Source: Cyanobacteria bacterium SZAS-4
GTDB taxonomy: Bacteria; Cyanobacteriota; Vampirovibrionia; Obscuribacterales; Obscuribacteraceae
Length of the DNA stretch: 64,000 nucleotides
Direction: 5' to 3'
NCBI GenBank assembly: GCA_018266255.1
Contig: JAFEAT010000005.1
Coordinates: forward strand, 62,001-126,000
The position numbers were made by a program, and so were the translations under genes. A model generated the notes under the pieces. That model was not told the DNA's origin, ran no database searches, and was given only the letters and a program-made list of their open reading frames with translations. Every line of letters begins with the position of its first letter. Position 1 is the first letter of the stretch. Positions 52,935-62,317 of the stretch are shown piece after piece.

Positions 52935-54398
52935 ATGGTCGTTGGCGAAATGGTGCAAGAAATCGATCTAGTCGTGATCGGTGCTGGTCCAGGTGGATAC
53001 ACAGCAGCTTTGCGAGCAGCAGAGCTAGGCATCAAAGTGATCCTGGTTGACGCGATGCCGAAACCAGGTGGTGTCTGCCTGCACATGGGCTGCATTCCAT
53101 CAAAATCATTGCTGCATGCGGCAGAAGTAATCAACACTGCACAGAGCGCAGCGAAGTTCGGCTTGCATTTCGAAAAGCCAAAATTGAACGTCGATGAGTT
53201 GAGAACTTGGAAAGTAAGTGTCACAGACAAGCTGGCCATGGGCATCGTCGGCATGTGCAAGAGCGCTGGCGTTGAAATCATCAACGGCAACGCGCGCTTC
53301 GAAGATAACCGCAGTGTGCGGGTTGAGAAAGATGGCGAAAGCGCCACTCGCATCAAATTCAAACACGCAATCGTTGCCACTGGTTCGCGTCCTGTCGCAC
53401 TGCCAAAGCTTTTCAAGAAAGAAGCAGACATGCAGAGCCCACGCATCATGGACTCGACTGGCGCACTCAAAATTGAAGAAGTGCCAAAGACCTTGCTTGT
53501 CATCGGCGGCGGATATATCGGGCTCGAGCTGGGCTCTGTCTATGCCGCTCTCGGCAGCGAAGTAACCGTAGTTGAAATGACCGATGGATTGTTGCCTGGC
53601 GTTGACCGCGACCTGGTCAAACCGTTGGCAACCCACCTGGCTACAGCCTTCAAAGCGATTCACCTCAGTTCGAAAGTAACCAGCTTGGAAGACACCGGCA
53701 GCGGTGTGAAAGTCGGACTGGAAGGCAAAGATTTGCCAGAATCCATGACCTTCGACCGTGTCTTGATCGCGGTTGGCAGAGTGCCAAATACTGACGGCAT
53801 CGGTTTAGAAAACACATCAGTTGAAATCGACAAACACGGCTTCGTTCAAATCGACGCCACCTGTCGAACGGCTGATAAACGAATTCTCGCCATCGGCGAC
53901 ATCTCGGGACAACCGATGCTTGCACATCGTGCGATGCGTCAAGGACAAGTCGTAGCTGAGGTTTTGGCAGGTCGCAAATCATCCTTTGACAACCGAGCCA
54001 TTCCAGCCGTTGTTTTCACAGAGCCTGAAATCGCCTGGTGCGGCATCACCGAAACCGAAGCGAAAGCTGCCGGTCGCGAAGTTGGCGCAGCGAAATTCCC
54101 ATGGTCAGCTTCGGGAAGAGCGATGACTTTGGCAGAGCCAGTCGGAAGCACAAAAGTGATCTATGACCCCGAAACTACACAGGTTCTCGGTGTTGGCATG
54201 GTCGGACCACGAGCAGGCGAATTGATCGCAGAAGCTGTGGTGGCAATCGAGATGGGCGCCGTGCTTGAAGATTTGATTGTCGCTATCCACCCGCATCCAA
54301 CATTATCGGAAACAGTAATGGAAGCTTCGATGACAGCCATGTCTCGCATCGAACGAAACAGAAATAGAGAAACGGAAAAGCAGCCAACACATGGCTGA
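52935..54398 (+). CDS. lpdA: dihydrolipoyl dehydrogenase, E3 component
   Basis: This 487-residue flavoprotein re-oxidises dihydrolipoyl groups with NAD. FAD motif VIGAGPGGYTAALRAAELG starts at residue 14. The redox disulfide is C48/C53 in GGVCLHMGCIPSK, with Val-Cys-Leu-His-Met where most family members read Thr-Cys-Leu-Asn-Val. The NAD motif is VIGGGYIGLELGSVYAALG, and the second FAD contact is ILAIGDISGQPMLAHRA. The C-terminal His-Glu pair is in HPHPTLSE. It begins six bases after pdhC, whose end (GGAGG) supplies the ribosome binding site. It is the last gene of the pdh operon. Confidence 0.95.
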   Translation: MVVGEMVQEIDLVVIGAGPGGYTAALRAAELGIKVILVDAMPKPGGVCLHMGCIPSKSLLHAAEVINTAQSAAKFGLHFEKPKLNVDELRTWKVSVTDKLAMGIVGMCKSAGVEIINGNARFEDNRSVRVEKDGESATRIKFKHAIVATGSRPVALPKLFKKEADMQSPRIMDSTGALKIEEVPKTLLVIGGGYIGLELGSVYAALGSEVTVVEMTDGLLPGVDRDLVKPLATHLATAFKAIHLSSKVTSLEDTGSGVKVGLEGKDLPESMTFDRVLIAVGRVPNTDGIGLENTSVEIDKHGFVQIDATCRTADKRILAIGDISGQPMLAHRAMRQGQVVAEVLAGRKSSFDNRAIPAVVFTEPEIAWCGITETEAKAAGREVGAAKFPWSASGRAMTLAEPVGSTKVIYDPETTQVLGVGMVGPRAGELIAEAVVAIEMGAVLEDLIVAIHPHPTLSETVMEASMTAMSRIERNRNRETEKQPTHG

Positions 54399-54550
54399 TC
54401 ACTGTTAAGATTAACCCTGTAACGCTCATGGGATGATGAGTGCTATGGTTGTGCATGGAAATGCTTAGCCATCCTTAGAAGGGGGCATAAACTTCTCGGC
54501 GTTCCAAAAGAACTGTAGTTTGGCTCAGGAAAAGGCGAACAGGAGTAGTA

Positions 54551-55957
54551 ATGGCAGACCAAAATGCCCCGGCCCAAGAAAACTTTGGCTCGGCGGCAAA
54601 TTTGATGGCGGAAGCCCTGGATAAAGCCAGCGGCGAACTTGACAAGACCGTCCGAAATTGCATCGACCAACTCGTTTTATCTAACGACGCTCTTGAAAAA
54701 TCCTTGAGCCAGCAGTTGCTGAAAGTTGTTGAACAGTCGAAGAATTTCATCGATGCCAACATAGAAGATTTGACAAGCCATCGAGAAGAGCTTCTCGACA
54801 GGCTAACCGAGTTTGAACGCACAGAAATCGACACGATGATGTCAGCGGCTCGCGAAGTTCGCCAGCAAGTTGCCGGTCGTGGTCAACAGGCGAGTGAAAC
54901 GATCACCAAGCTCGTAGAAGAGCAACTGGCTGAGCTTCGTACATTAATAGAGAATCCAGAGGCGCGTTTCGCCAACTTTGCCGGTCGCGGACTGGAGACT
55001 TTGAACAAGTTTTCTGGTGAAAGCTGCAAGCAAATCGAGGAAACTGAAACTGGCTTGGAGCAAGTGCTGACAGTGAGAGCACAAGCCCTCGACGCCGCAG
55101 TTTTACAGGTGATCGCCGAGACGAAAAAAGGCATTGAAGAAACTCTCGATAAGTACAACAACGAGATGGAAGAAAAGATCACGAGCGTCGTCGCCCATCT
55201 CACTGAAGTAGTCACAGAGACAGTTACAGAGTTAGAGACAGAAGCGGGCAAAGGCGCCAAGTCGGTTGAAAAAGCCGGTGCTGCAGGCAAAGCTCGACTG
55301 GTTGGACGGCTGGAAGAATGGAAGAAAGATTCGGCTGAAATAAGTGACAATTTCCGCAACACAATCACCTTCGAAGCAACCAGTTCTCAGCAAAGTCATG
55401 CCACCAAGCTCGAAAGAAAAGTTGGCGAAGTGAAAGACGAAATCAGTCACATAGCCACTGATGCAAACGCCAAAATCACAGCCAGCCACAAGCTGTTCTT
55501 GAGTTCTCTCAAACGGTTGGAGAAAAAGTACAACGACCGGTTGGAGCGACTGCTAGCTAAGTTCGACGCAGCCATGGCTGAAGAAGCGAGACTGCCGAGC
55601 GGCACAGATGGACTGGCTGCTCATGAGCTGAGAGAGCTCATGCACGCAAGATTGCAAGCTCGCGGAAAAGAAGTTTTGAAGACATTCCAACGCACTGTCG
55701 ACCAACTCGAGTCAGAGTATGCGCGCACCAGCGGTGGTTCAAGCGAGCGTATCGAAACAGTCAAGTCTGCTGCCACAGAGTCTTTAGACAAACAGCTGCG
55801 CTTGATGAAGAACGAACTCGAGAGAATTTCACGCAGTTTCACAAGTGAACTGGCCGAACTAAATTTGCAAGTGCCGCAAATCGAAGAAGCCGGACGTGCG
55901 GCGGCTCTCGCCGTGATGGCATATCGCAGCGCCATGTTGCAGTTTGAAAGAGATTAG
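54551..55957 (+). CDS. long coiled-coil protein 1 of a three-gene set, unknown function
   Basis: This 468-residue protein is almost entirely helical and highly charged, with heptad-like spacing (LTSHREELLDRLTEFERTEI, KLVEEQLAELRTLIENPEA, KLERKVGEVKDEISHIATDA). It resembles apolipoprotein-type or ATPase-free SMC-like coiled coils in composition. There is no signal peptide, membrane helix, Walker motif or Cys-rich site. A Gly-containing break lies near residues 340-350 (LPSGTDGLAAHELRELMHAR). AGGAG is six bases before the ATG. The next gene begins 20 bases after the stop, and a third, larger one follows, so all three are probably one operon. I recognise no family. Confidence 0.75.
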   Translation: MADQNAPAQENFGSAANLMAEALDKASGELDKTVRNCIDQLVLSNDALEKSLSQQLLKVVEQSKNFIDANIEDLTSHREELLDRLTEFERTEIDTMMSAAREVRQQVAGRGQQASETITKLVEEQLAELRTLIENPEARFANFAGRGLETLNKFSGESCKQIEETETGLEQVLTVRAQALDAAVLQVIAETKKGIEETLDKYNNEMEEKITSVVAHLTEVVTETVTELETEAGKGAKSVEKAGAAGKARLVGRLEEWKKDSAEISDNFRNTITFEATSSQQSHATKLERKVGEVKDEISHIATDANAKITASHKLFLSSLKRLEKKYNDRLERLLAKFDAAMAEEARLPSGTDGLAAHELRELMHARLQARGKEVLKTFQRTVDQLESEYARTSGGSSERIETVKSAATESLDKQLRLMKNELERISRSFTSELAELNLQVPQIEEAGRAAALAVMAYRSAMLQFERD

Positions 55958-55977
55958 GTAAAGGAGCGATTGACTAA

Positions 55978-57420
55978 ATGACCTTTGCAGGCAAAAAATT
56001 CAAAAGCATCTTCGACGGCGGTCAAGAACGGCTGAAAGAGATCGAGAGCACAGTCTCTGAGAGCCTGAAGAAATCGGCTGGAGAGCATAGCAGCACCAGA
56101 AAAAATGGCGATACCAGTTCAGCCAGCTTGATTGAAAACAAGTCCAAAGAACTTGAGAGCGATCTGAAGTCTTTCATGGAAAAAAGCATCGAAAGATTGC
56201 AGAAAACCATGGAAATCGAAGTCAAAGAAACCGAAGAACACTTAGACACAGTCAAGCTTGATCTAAGTAATCTGTCAGATAAGCTCAAACATTCTATCGC
56301 TGACTTGAAGCGATCATACGATGACCACGTGCACCATATACGCACCACTTTGTCCGATCAGTATGAAGGTGCTATCGAGAACACAAGTGTCGAGCTCGAG
56401 AAGCAAGACCACGCGACAGGCAAACATCTGCGAGCTCACGGCACGTTCGTAATGAACTCCCTGCAGCAAAAGCTCGACCACAGCTTGTGGGAATCGCGCG
56501 GTGAAGAAAAGCAATATAACAGTTCGCTCTTCAAGACGTTCATGCAAAAGGCGAACACGATTGATACGCACTTTTCATCGCTGATGCAGCGGCTTTCCGA
56601 CGATTTCCAAACACATTACAAAGCTCTAGAAATCACGACTGCCGAAACAGAACTGGATTTGAATCAACAATCGCATGCGCTGCTCACGCAAGTTGGACAG
56701 CACTCTTCCGAACTCGAGTTGGAAGTGCAAGAATTCTTCAAAACCACGATGGAAGGGCACCGGAACACACTAGACGAGAGCCTGACGAACATCGCGCAAG
56801 ACTTGAGCAGCGTTCATGATTCGACGACCAAAAGATTGTCCGAACAGACTCGCGAAATGACGGCAAGTTTGCTTACCGCATCAGGTGATGCACGAACGAA
56901 TCTCGGCGCCAAGTGCGCCACATTGCGCGAGCAAGTGGATGAGCGCTTGCAATCATTCCTCTCTCGCTGCACAGACAAAGTCAGCACCAGTTCTGTCTTG
57001 AAGGATTCATTGGAGACAGAGAAGAACACAATTTATCAAAGTGTTCGCAACGACCTGGCTGAAATTCGCACTGGATTTGAAAAGAGAATGAATGCCTTGA
57101 TGGCAGACGCTGTGAAGCGCGTCAACGCGGTCACAGAAGAGGCCGAGCGCGATATCACCGCTGTTCAACATGTTTGCCAAAATCAGCTGCGCGTAGACAG
57201 CGTGGCCAGCAAAAACGAAATCGATGCAGCGATCTCGAACTTCCTCGAACTTCTTTCGACTCAACGAAATCTTGCACTAGAAGAAATCACAAAATCAGCA
57301 TCTGGCTCATCTGCCCAAGCAGAGACTCGTGTCAGTGATGCCCGAGCCAAGAGGCGACGACCGAAAGAACCCGCTCCACCAGCCACTCCTGACACTCCTG
57401 CTACCCCAGACACTCCATAG
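55978..57420 (+). CDS. long coiled-coil protein 2 of a three-gene set, unknown function
   Basis: This is a 480-residue charged helical protein. Coiled-coil stretches run through most of it (KSKELESDLKSFMEKSIERL, DLSNLSDKLKHSIADLKRSY, TEEAERDITAVQHVCQNQL). A basic patch (ARAKRRRPKEP) and a Pro/Ala/Thr tail with a repeated PATPDTP unit close it. The same bases continue after the stop codon (CCAGACACTC repeated), suggesting local repeat expansion. There is no signal peptide or nucleotide-binding motif. AAGGAG lies upstream. It shares layout and composition with proteins 1 and 3 and may co-assemble with them. Confidence 0.75.
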   Translation: MTFAGKKFKSIFDGGQERLKEIESTVSESLKKSAGEHSSTRKNGDTSSASLIENKSKELESDLKSFMEKSIERLQKTMEIEVKETEEHLDTVKLDLSNLSDKLKHSIADLKRSYDDHVHHIRTTLSDQYEGAIENTSVELEKQDHATGKHLRAHGTFVMNSLQQKLDHSLWESRGEEKQYNSSLFKTFMQKANTIDTHFSSLMQRLSDDFQTHYKALEITTAETELDLNQQSHALLTQVGQHSSELELEVQEFFKTTMEGHRNTLDESLTNIAQDLSSVHDSTTKRLSEQTREMTASLLTASGDARTNLGAKCATLREQVDERLQSFLSRCTDKVSTSSVLKDSLETEKNTIYQSVRNDLAEIRTGFEKRMNALMADAVKRVNAVTEEAERDITAVQHVCQNQLRVDSVASKNEIDAAISNFLELLSTQRNLALEEITKSASGSSAQAETRVSDARAKRRRPKEPAPPATPDTPATPDTP

Positions 57421-57459
57421 CACCAGACACTCTATACAAAGGTAAGTTGAAGTAGATTT

Positions 57460-60400
57460 ATGAGCTCAATGCTTCGTCAACATCACGTTAAAATCCAGGA
57501 TCTGGTTAACTACCTGCGTGGTTACGATCCGGCGAAACCTCAGACGGCCGAAGATTGGTCGAAACAAGAGAGCTCAGGTTTCGAGCCCGGAATGTTGATC
57601 TTCTGCCTCGAGCGAGTGTCGGCACCATCCGGATTGGCATTCGGCAAAAAAGATTCAGAGGGCGAAACATATCGCGTCAAAGATTTGTGTGTCGTAGTAG
57701 GCAGAGATAACAACCGATCGTTAGTCGTCAACATCACTGCGAGCGCATTTGAACTGCGTTATTTGGAAGTGCTGATGCTTGAAAAAGCGCGCAAGGCGAT
57801 TTTAGACGGCAAAGATTTTCTCTACGTTGCAGTCAAACCCGCTCAGCCACTTAGTGATGCGAAATTGCGCGAAATCGAAGAGTTGGGCGCTATGTATGCG
57901 CAAGGTGGTTCACGACGAAGCCTCGTTGTAGACGCCTCCGGTCCACAAGAACCAGCAGTCTCGCTATTGGCAGCGTTGGGCGTCAAGCTCACCATCGGCG
58001 GAATCGGCAAGCAAGCGCTCGATATCGGCTTGGTCTGCCATCTACTGTTCGCGCCGGAAGGCAGAGCGGAAGACAAAAACAAAGTAATCGTCAAAAGCTG
58101 TTTCGTCGCCATTCCTAATAATGAACCGATTGGAAAAGGTGGACAGACCTCGGCCTTCAATCCACAGCAGGCACCAGCAGCTGCGCCACAACAGCGCATC
58201 AGACCGGCCCCGCCACCAGCGCAGCCACCACAAGATTGGGGCTCACCCCCGAATTCGGGCTGGGCTCAAGACATTCAAAGTCCTCCAGACACTGCGGCTA
58301 CAACTCCTCAATTTGGATTCGATCAGCCTGTCGAGGCTCCACCGATTCCTCCCGCTTTCGGTTATGACCAGCAGCCTGCCTCAGCACCGAGTTTTGGCTA
58401 CGAACAAGGAGCGCCTGGAGGCACCCCTGGTTTTGGCTACGAACAGGGAGCAACTCCTCCTGCTAATCCTGGTTTCGGCTACGAGCAAGGAACCGTCGGC
58501 TCAAGCTCTACTTCCGCGCCTGGCTTCGGCTACGACCAGAGCACCCCGGGCAGTGAACCGACGCCATGGAACCAGACACCGAGCGGTGCCTCAGGTGGAT
58601 TTGGTTTGTCAGGTTTGAACCCATTTGCGCCACCAGAAGATTCCGCTGATGGATCAGTGTCACGCCCAGATGTGCCGGCACCAGATTTTGCCAGTCAGTT
58701 TAAAGATGATTTGGAAAAGGGTTTTGCTGGCGAAGGGTCGATCAAATACGAAGAAAATCAGATGGCCAAAGGAGCCGACAAGTGGGCGATCGACTCACCG
58801 GCAGAGTTCTCTCAGGAAGATTATTCGCAGAAATTCCCACCACCACCAGACCTTCCGTTTGGAAGCCCGGCGCAAAAGTATGGCGAAGATCAATTTCCAC
58901 CGTCGGCAGTATTTAACGAGCAGCAGTTCAACAACGAACATTTCCAAACACCAGATTTTGGCAAGCCTGTCGACCTCGGCGGTCCAATCAACGCTGATTT
59001 GAATGCCCCACCACAAGAGGCATTTGGCTCATTTCCGCCGATTCCTCCAGCCAACTTAGGCGCTGAAGACGTGTTTCAACCACCTTATGCCGGTGCCACC
59101 AGCACTGGTGACTTCCAATTGCCTACCGAACTGACTGCCAAGTTAGATCCGCAAAATCAACTGTTTCAAGCACCAGAAGAAAAGGCGGAAACTACAGACC
59201 CCGCAGCAGCGGCTACCGCTGCGCCTGTGCCTGAAGTCAACTTCGGCTTTGATGCATTCAACCAGCAACCTCCATCTGAATTCACAGATTCAATATTCGA
59301 CGCTACAAGTGGTGCTTTTGAAAAGACATCTAGAGCGATGAGCTTCGATGAAGAGATTGAAGAGCAACAAGCAGCCGCAGCCGCCAAGCCGGTAGTTGCG
59401 CCTGAACCGACAAAATCTTCAACCAATCTGCCTGCGCAGAACTGGGCGATGCCAAACGACGATTGGGCGCAAGCAACTCCTCCTACATCAGATTGGGGAG
59501 TAGACGCCAAGCCAGCAGATGAGCAGCCGTGGGCGCCAGAGCCTGGTGCATCGGGATGGGCGCCAGAACCGATTCCGACAGTAGAAGCACCTCCATCGTG
59601 GAGCTTCGACGGTGCCTCGCAAGCTCCTGCCTGGAACCCCGAAAAGCCAGAACCGGAGACCACCTCATCAGTTTCCTGGGTTCCAGTTCCTGCCAAGTCT
59701 TCCGAACCGGTTGCTCCAACAGTTCCAGCAGCAGAGACGTCTCCAGAAAAGGAAGAAGAAGAAGACAGTTCAGATGGAGCACCATCTTTATTCGAACGCC
59801 TCAATCAGCAACTCGAAAAAGGTTCCCTATCTGAAATCGAGCCACCACCGGTAGCACCAGTTATTCCTGGAGCAGAAAAAGAAGAGCCAGCCGCGGCTGC
59901 TGCCGTCACTGAAAAACCTGGCGAAACTACCGTCAACCTCGCAGCTGAACCGGGCAAAGGGACAGGTGCCGAGAAGCTGACAGAAGCAGAGGCAACGGCA
60001 TCTTCAGACGCGTTACCCAGCTCTGAATATGCAAGCACTCCCTTGCCACCACCGCTAGACCAGCCCGCCCCACTGGTGGTGCCAGATCCTCTACCGATAG
60101 GAGTGAGCAAAAAGAATGCACCTGTCGTATTAGATTGGCCGTCAGCTGCCGATCCAGCAGCCGAGACGTTAGACACCCTTCCAGCTGTGCCTGCAAATCC
60201 TGCTGTTACAGGAGCATCGACAACGACAGCAGCATCGTCAGAAGACAGTGGATCGGCACCGATCGTTCCACCAGCACCGACCAAATCAGCGCTTGATGCA
60301 GCTGCGACTACAGCACCAGGACCAGCTACTGGTGCCGGCGACGGTATTAAGCACCTGGCAGAGGCTCTCTCTGGATTAATGGGAGATGAAGAACCTCGTC

Positions 60401-62052
60401 CGATGTCACCATTTGCCAATATGAAAGCGCCGGTCGTAGAACCACCGCCACCACCTGAGCCACCACCAGTTCAGGAAGTGGCAGAAGCGCCTGCCGCCGA
60501 AGTCGCAGCCGTGACAGAGCCTGCGAGAACCGAAACTAAACCGGAAGAAGGGGCAGTCAAAGCGGAAGCTGTTGTCGAAGCGGTGGTCGAAAAACCAACT
60601 GTTGTAGAGCCGCCTGCTGAAGAAGAGGTAGAGGAAGAAGAAGAGATAAGCCCGAGCGCTGCTCTGGCGGCTAAAGGCTTCCAGGAACCTCGTCTCGTTA
60701 TGAACGAAATGGCCAGCTTGATGAGCAAGTTGGAGCAGCAAGTTCAAAAAGCCGCTAAACGACTCAACAGTCGAGCCGAAGAAATCAAACAGAGATTGCT
60801 TGCCCAGGTCGACAGTCTCGTCGCGGATTGCACGCAAATCGAAAAGGAAAGCCAACGAACAACAACTAACCTTTCGCAGCGTCTGATCAAGAGCCTTGAT
60901 GATGTTTGCGAAGAGTCGAGACTGAAGGTTTCTGACGTTGCGGCAAACGGACGTTACACGATCAAACAACTGCTCACATCCAATCAGACTAACGTCGACG
61001 AAACGAAGAACACTCTTTACGAATCGCTTCGTGAAGCCTGCAAACAGTTCAGAATCGAGACGGAAGCATTGGCTCGCACCGCGGAAAATGATCTGAACGA
61101 ATTGGTCAACACACGCACCGAAGAACTGGACAAACTCGTAAAGGGTATGAACTCGCATTTGGATGACACCAATAGCGCTTTCATCGAGAAATTGAACGCC
61201 CGCTATGAGCGCTTCAAAGAACGCATGTCGGAAGAAGCAAGTTCAGTGGTGCGATCGCTCGAACGAAACGTGCGTTCGATGGTGGAAGAGATTGATGGAT
61301 CGTGGGATCGCGCGTCAGATAAGTTGAAGACGAGTAAGAGTGATTTCGAACAGACAATTCAACACTCTGTGAAAACAGCAGAATTGAATTTGTCGCAGAG
61401 CACTCGCTTGATACTTACAAACGCCTTGATACCTAAGTTACGTGAAAGACAGCAAGTCTTGCGCATGACCTCGGTCGAATTGAGCAGACGCTTCAGTGAT
61501 GAATCCGAGAGACAGGTGAGCGGGCAGATACTGGGGCTGGAAGCCAGCCTTGGAGCGGCACGCCAACAGCTTCAAACACTGGTCGACGATTGCATGTCGA
61601 GCATCGACTCAGTCGGGCGTGGTCAACAAGCCGGTTTGGAAGACATTTTCAAAGAGACCAGCGCGCATGCAGAGCGAGCTACTCTGGAAGTGACGGAATT
61701 TCTCAACAAGATCGAAACTCAGATCAACGATAACGAGCAGACTTGTAAGCGACTGGCCGAACAATCAAGTCTCGATAACGATCCAGAGCTTTCCACAGAC
61801 CGAAATGAAGCAACACTGCGAGTGCAACAGTTGCGCCAGCAGGCTAATGCGGAGCTAAGCAACGCGATCGACCAGGGTTGCGCCAAGCTCGAGCACCTCT
61901 CCAACACGATTCAAACCGAAGTCAGTGCGATGCGGGTCGAGCAAACTCAAGCTGTTCGTGACGCTGCCGAAAACGGTCTAACTCGCGTGCGAGATGCCAT
62001 CCAGGAAGCCTTTAGCGCGATCCAGGCAGCACGCGAAAAGTATATGGAATAG
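57460..62052 (+). CDS. giant protein with N-terminal alpha/beta domain, Pro-rich repeat linker and long C-terminal coiled coil
   Basis: This 1530-residue protein has three zones. Residues 1-230 form an apparently globular domain (VKIQDLVNYLRGYDPAKPQ, LVVNITASAFELRYLEVLM, RRSLVVDASGPQEPAVSLL) that I cannot assign. Residues about 230-1070 are a disordered Pro/Ala/Glu/Ser linker with an FGY(E/D)Q repeat near its start and many Trp-containing acidic pieces (NWAMPNDDWAQATPPTSDWG). Residues about 1075-1530 are a continuous helical coiled coil (AKRLNSRAEEIKQRLLAQVD, ELVNTRTEELDKLVKGMNSH). No membrane helix or signal peptide is seen. It closes the three-gene coiled-coil set. The layout recalls cytoskeletal or polar-organising scaffold proteins, but that is only analogy. 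Confidence 0.75.
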   Translation: MSSMLRQHHVKIQDLVNYLRGYDPAKPQTAEDWSKQESSGFEPGMLIFCLERVSAPSGLAFGKKDSEGETYRVKDLCVVVGRDNNRSLVVNITASAFELRYLEVLMLEKARKAILDGKDFLYVAVKPAQPLSDAKLREIEELGAMYAQGGSRRSLVVDASGPQEPAVSLLAALGVKLTIGGIGKQALDIGLVCHLLFAPEGRAEDKNKVIVKSCFVAIPNNEPIGKGGQTSAFNPQQAPAAAPQQRIRPAPPPAQPPQDWGSPPNSGWAQDIQSPPDTAATTPQFGFDQPVEAPPIPPAFGYDQQPASAPSFGYEQGAPGGTPGFGYEQGATPPANPGFGYEQGTVGSSSTSAPGFGYDQSTPGSEPTPWNQTPSGASGGFGLSGLNPFAPPEDSADGSVSRPDVPAPDFASQFKDDLEKGFAGEGSIKYEENQMAKGADKWAIDSPAEFSQEDYSQKFPPPPDLPFGSPAQKYGEDQFPPSAVFNEQQFNNEHFQTPDFGKPVDLGGPINADLNAPPQEAFGSFPPIPPANLGAEDVFQPPYAGATSTGDFQLPTELTAKLDPQNQLFQAPEEKAETTDPAAAATAAPVPEVNFGFDAFNQQPPSEFTDSIFDATSGAFEKTSRAMSFDEEIEEQQAAAAAKPVVAPEPTKSSTNLPAQNWAMPNDDWAQATPPTSDWGVDAKPADEQPWAPEPGASGWAPEPIPTVEAPPSWSFDGASQAPAWNPEKPEPETTSSVSWVPVPAKSSEPVAPTVPAAETSPEKEEEEDSSDGAPSLFERLNQQLEKGSLSEIEPPPVAPVIPGAEKEEPAAAAAVTEKPGETTVNLAAEPGKGTGAEKLTEAEATASSDALPSSEYASTPLPPPLDQPAPLVVPDPLPIGVSKKNAPVVLDWPSAADPAAETLDTLPAVPANPAVTGASTTTAASSEDSGSAPIVPPAPTKSALDAAATTAPGPATGAGDGIKHLAEALSGLMGDEEPRPMSPFANMKAPVVEPPPPPEPPPVQEVAEAPAAEVAAVTEPARTETKPEEGAVKAEAVVEAVVEKPTVVEPPAEEEVEEEEEISPSAALAAKGFQEPRLVMNEMASLMSKLEQQVQKAAKRLNSRAEEIKQRLLAQVDSLVADCTQIEKESQRTTTNLSQRLIKSLDDVCEESRLKVSDVAANGRYTIKQLLTSNQTNVDETKNTLYESLREACKQFRIETEALARTAENDLNELVNTRTEELDKLVKGMNSHLDDTNSAFIEKLNARYERFKERMSEEASSVVRSLERNVRSMVEEIDGSWDRASDKLKTSKSDFEQTIQHSVKTAELNLSQSTRLILTNALIPKLRERQQVLRMTSVELSRRFSDESERQVSGQILGLEASLGAARQQLQTLVDDCMSSIDSVGRGQQAGLEDIFKETSAHAERATLEVTEFLNKIETQINDNEQTCKRLAEQSSLDNDPELSTDRNEATLRVQQLRQQANAELSNAIDQGCAKLEHLSNTIQTEVSAMRVEQTQAVRDAAENGLTRVRDAIQEAFSAIQAAREKYME
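58309..58540 (+). repeat. FGY(E/D)Q repeat in the linker of the giant coiled-coil protein
   Basis: Six imperfect units with a core FGFDQ, FGYDQ or FGYEQ, spaced 12-19 residues apart by Pro/Gly/Ala/Ser-rich spacers, occupy about residues 284-360. Aromatic stickers in a Pro/Gly/Gln background resemble condensate-forming low-complexity domains. Confidence 0.8.
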
Positions 62053-62317
62053 GCTCCAAGAAAATTTTATGTGACGCTGATTCTGACTAAAGGTCAGGTG
62101 GAGATTGGCCGTTAAGCAAAGCCCAACCCGTTCTCGCCGATCTGAGAATGGTCGAACCCTCGTGCTCAGGCGCACGCCGCCAAGTTTAGATTTCGAGAAT
62201 TAACGGGCATAGGGTAGACTAGGAGGTTATTGTCAAGAAGAAAGCTCAGGTCTGGACTCACCAGATTGGAATCAAAATATCGAGGACCGTATCCTGGACG
62301 TATTTCCCGATCATCAA

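Noticed and set aside
49302..54398. Branched-chain oxo-acid dehydrogenase operon
   Set aside because: Subunit order and motifs fit both, but it is the only such cluster here and lies by lipA; pyruvate is more likely, though not proven.
59166..60419. Two minus-strand open frames of 212 and 204 codons
   Set aside because: They are mirror frames of the Pro/Ala/Glu-rich linker of the giant coiled-coil protein. Biased codons there keep the reverse frame open and give Ser/Gly/Ala-rich nonsense.
60406..61158. 250-codon minus-strand open frame
   Set aside because: Phe/Arg/Cys-rich shadow of the coiled-coil part on the plus strand. No start signal.
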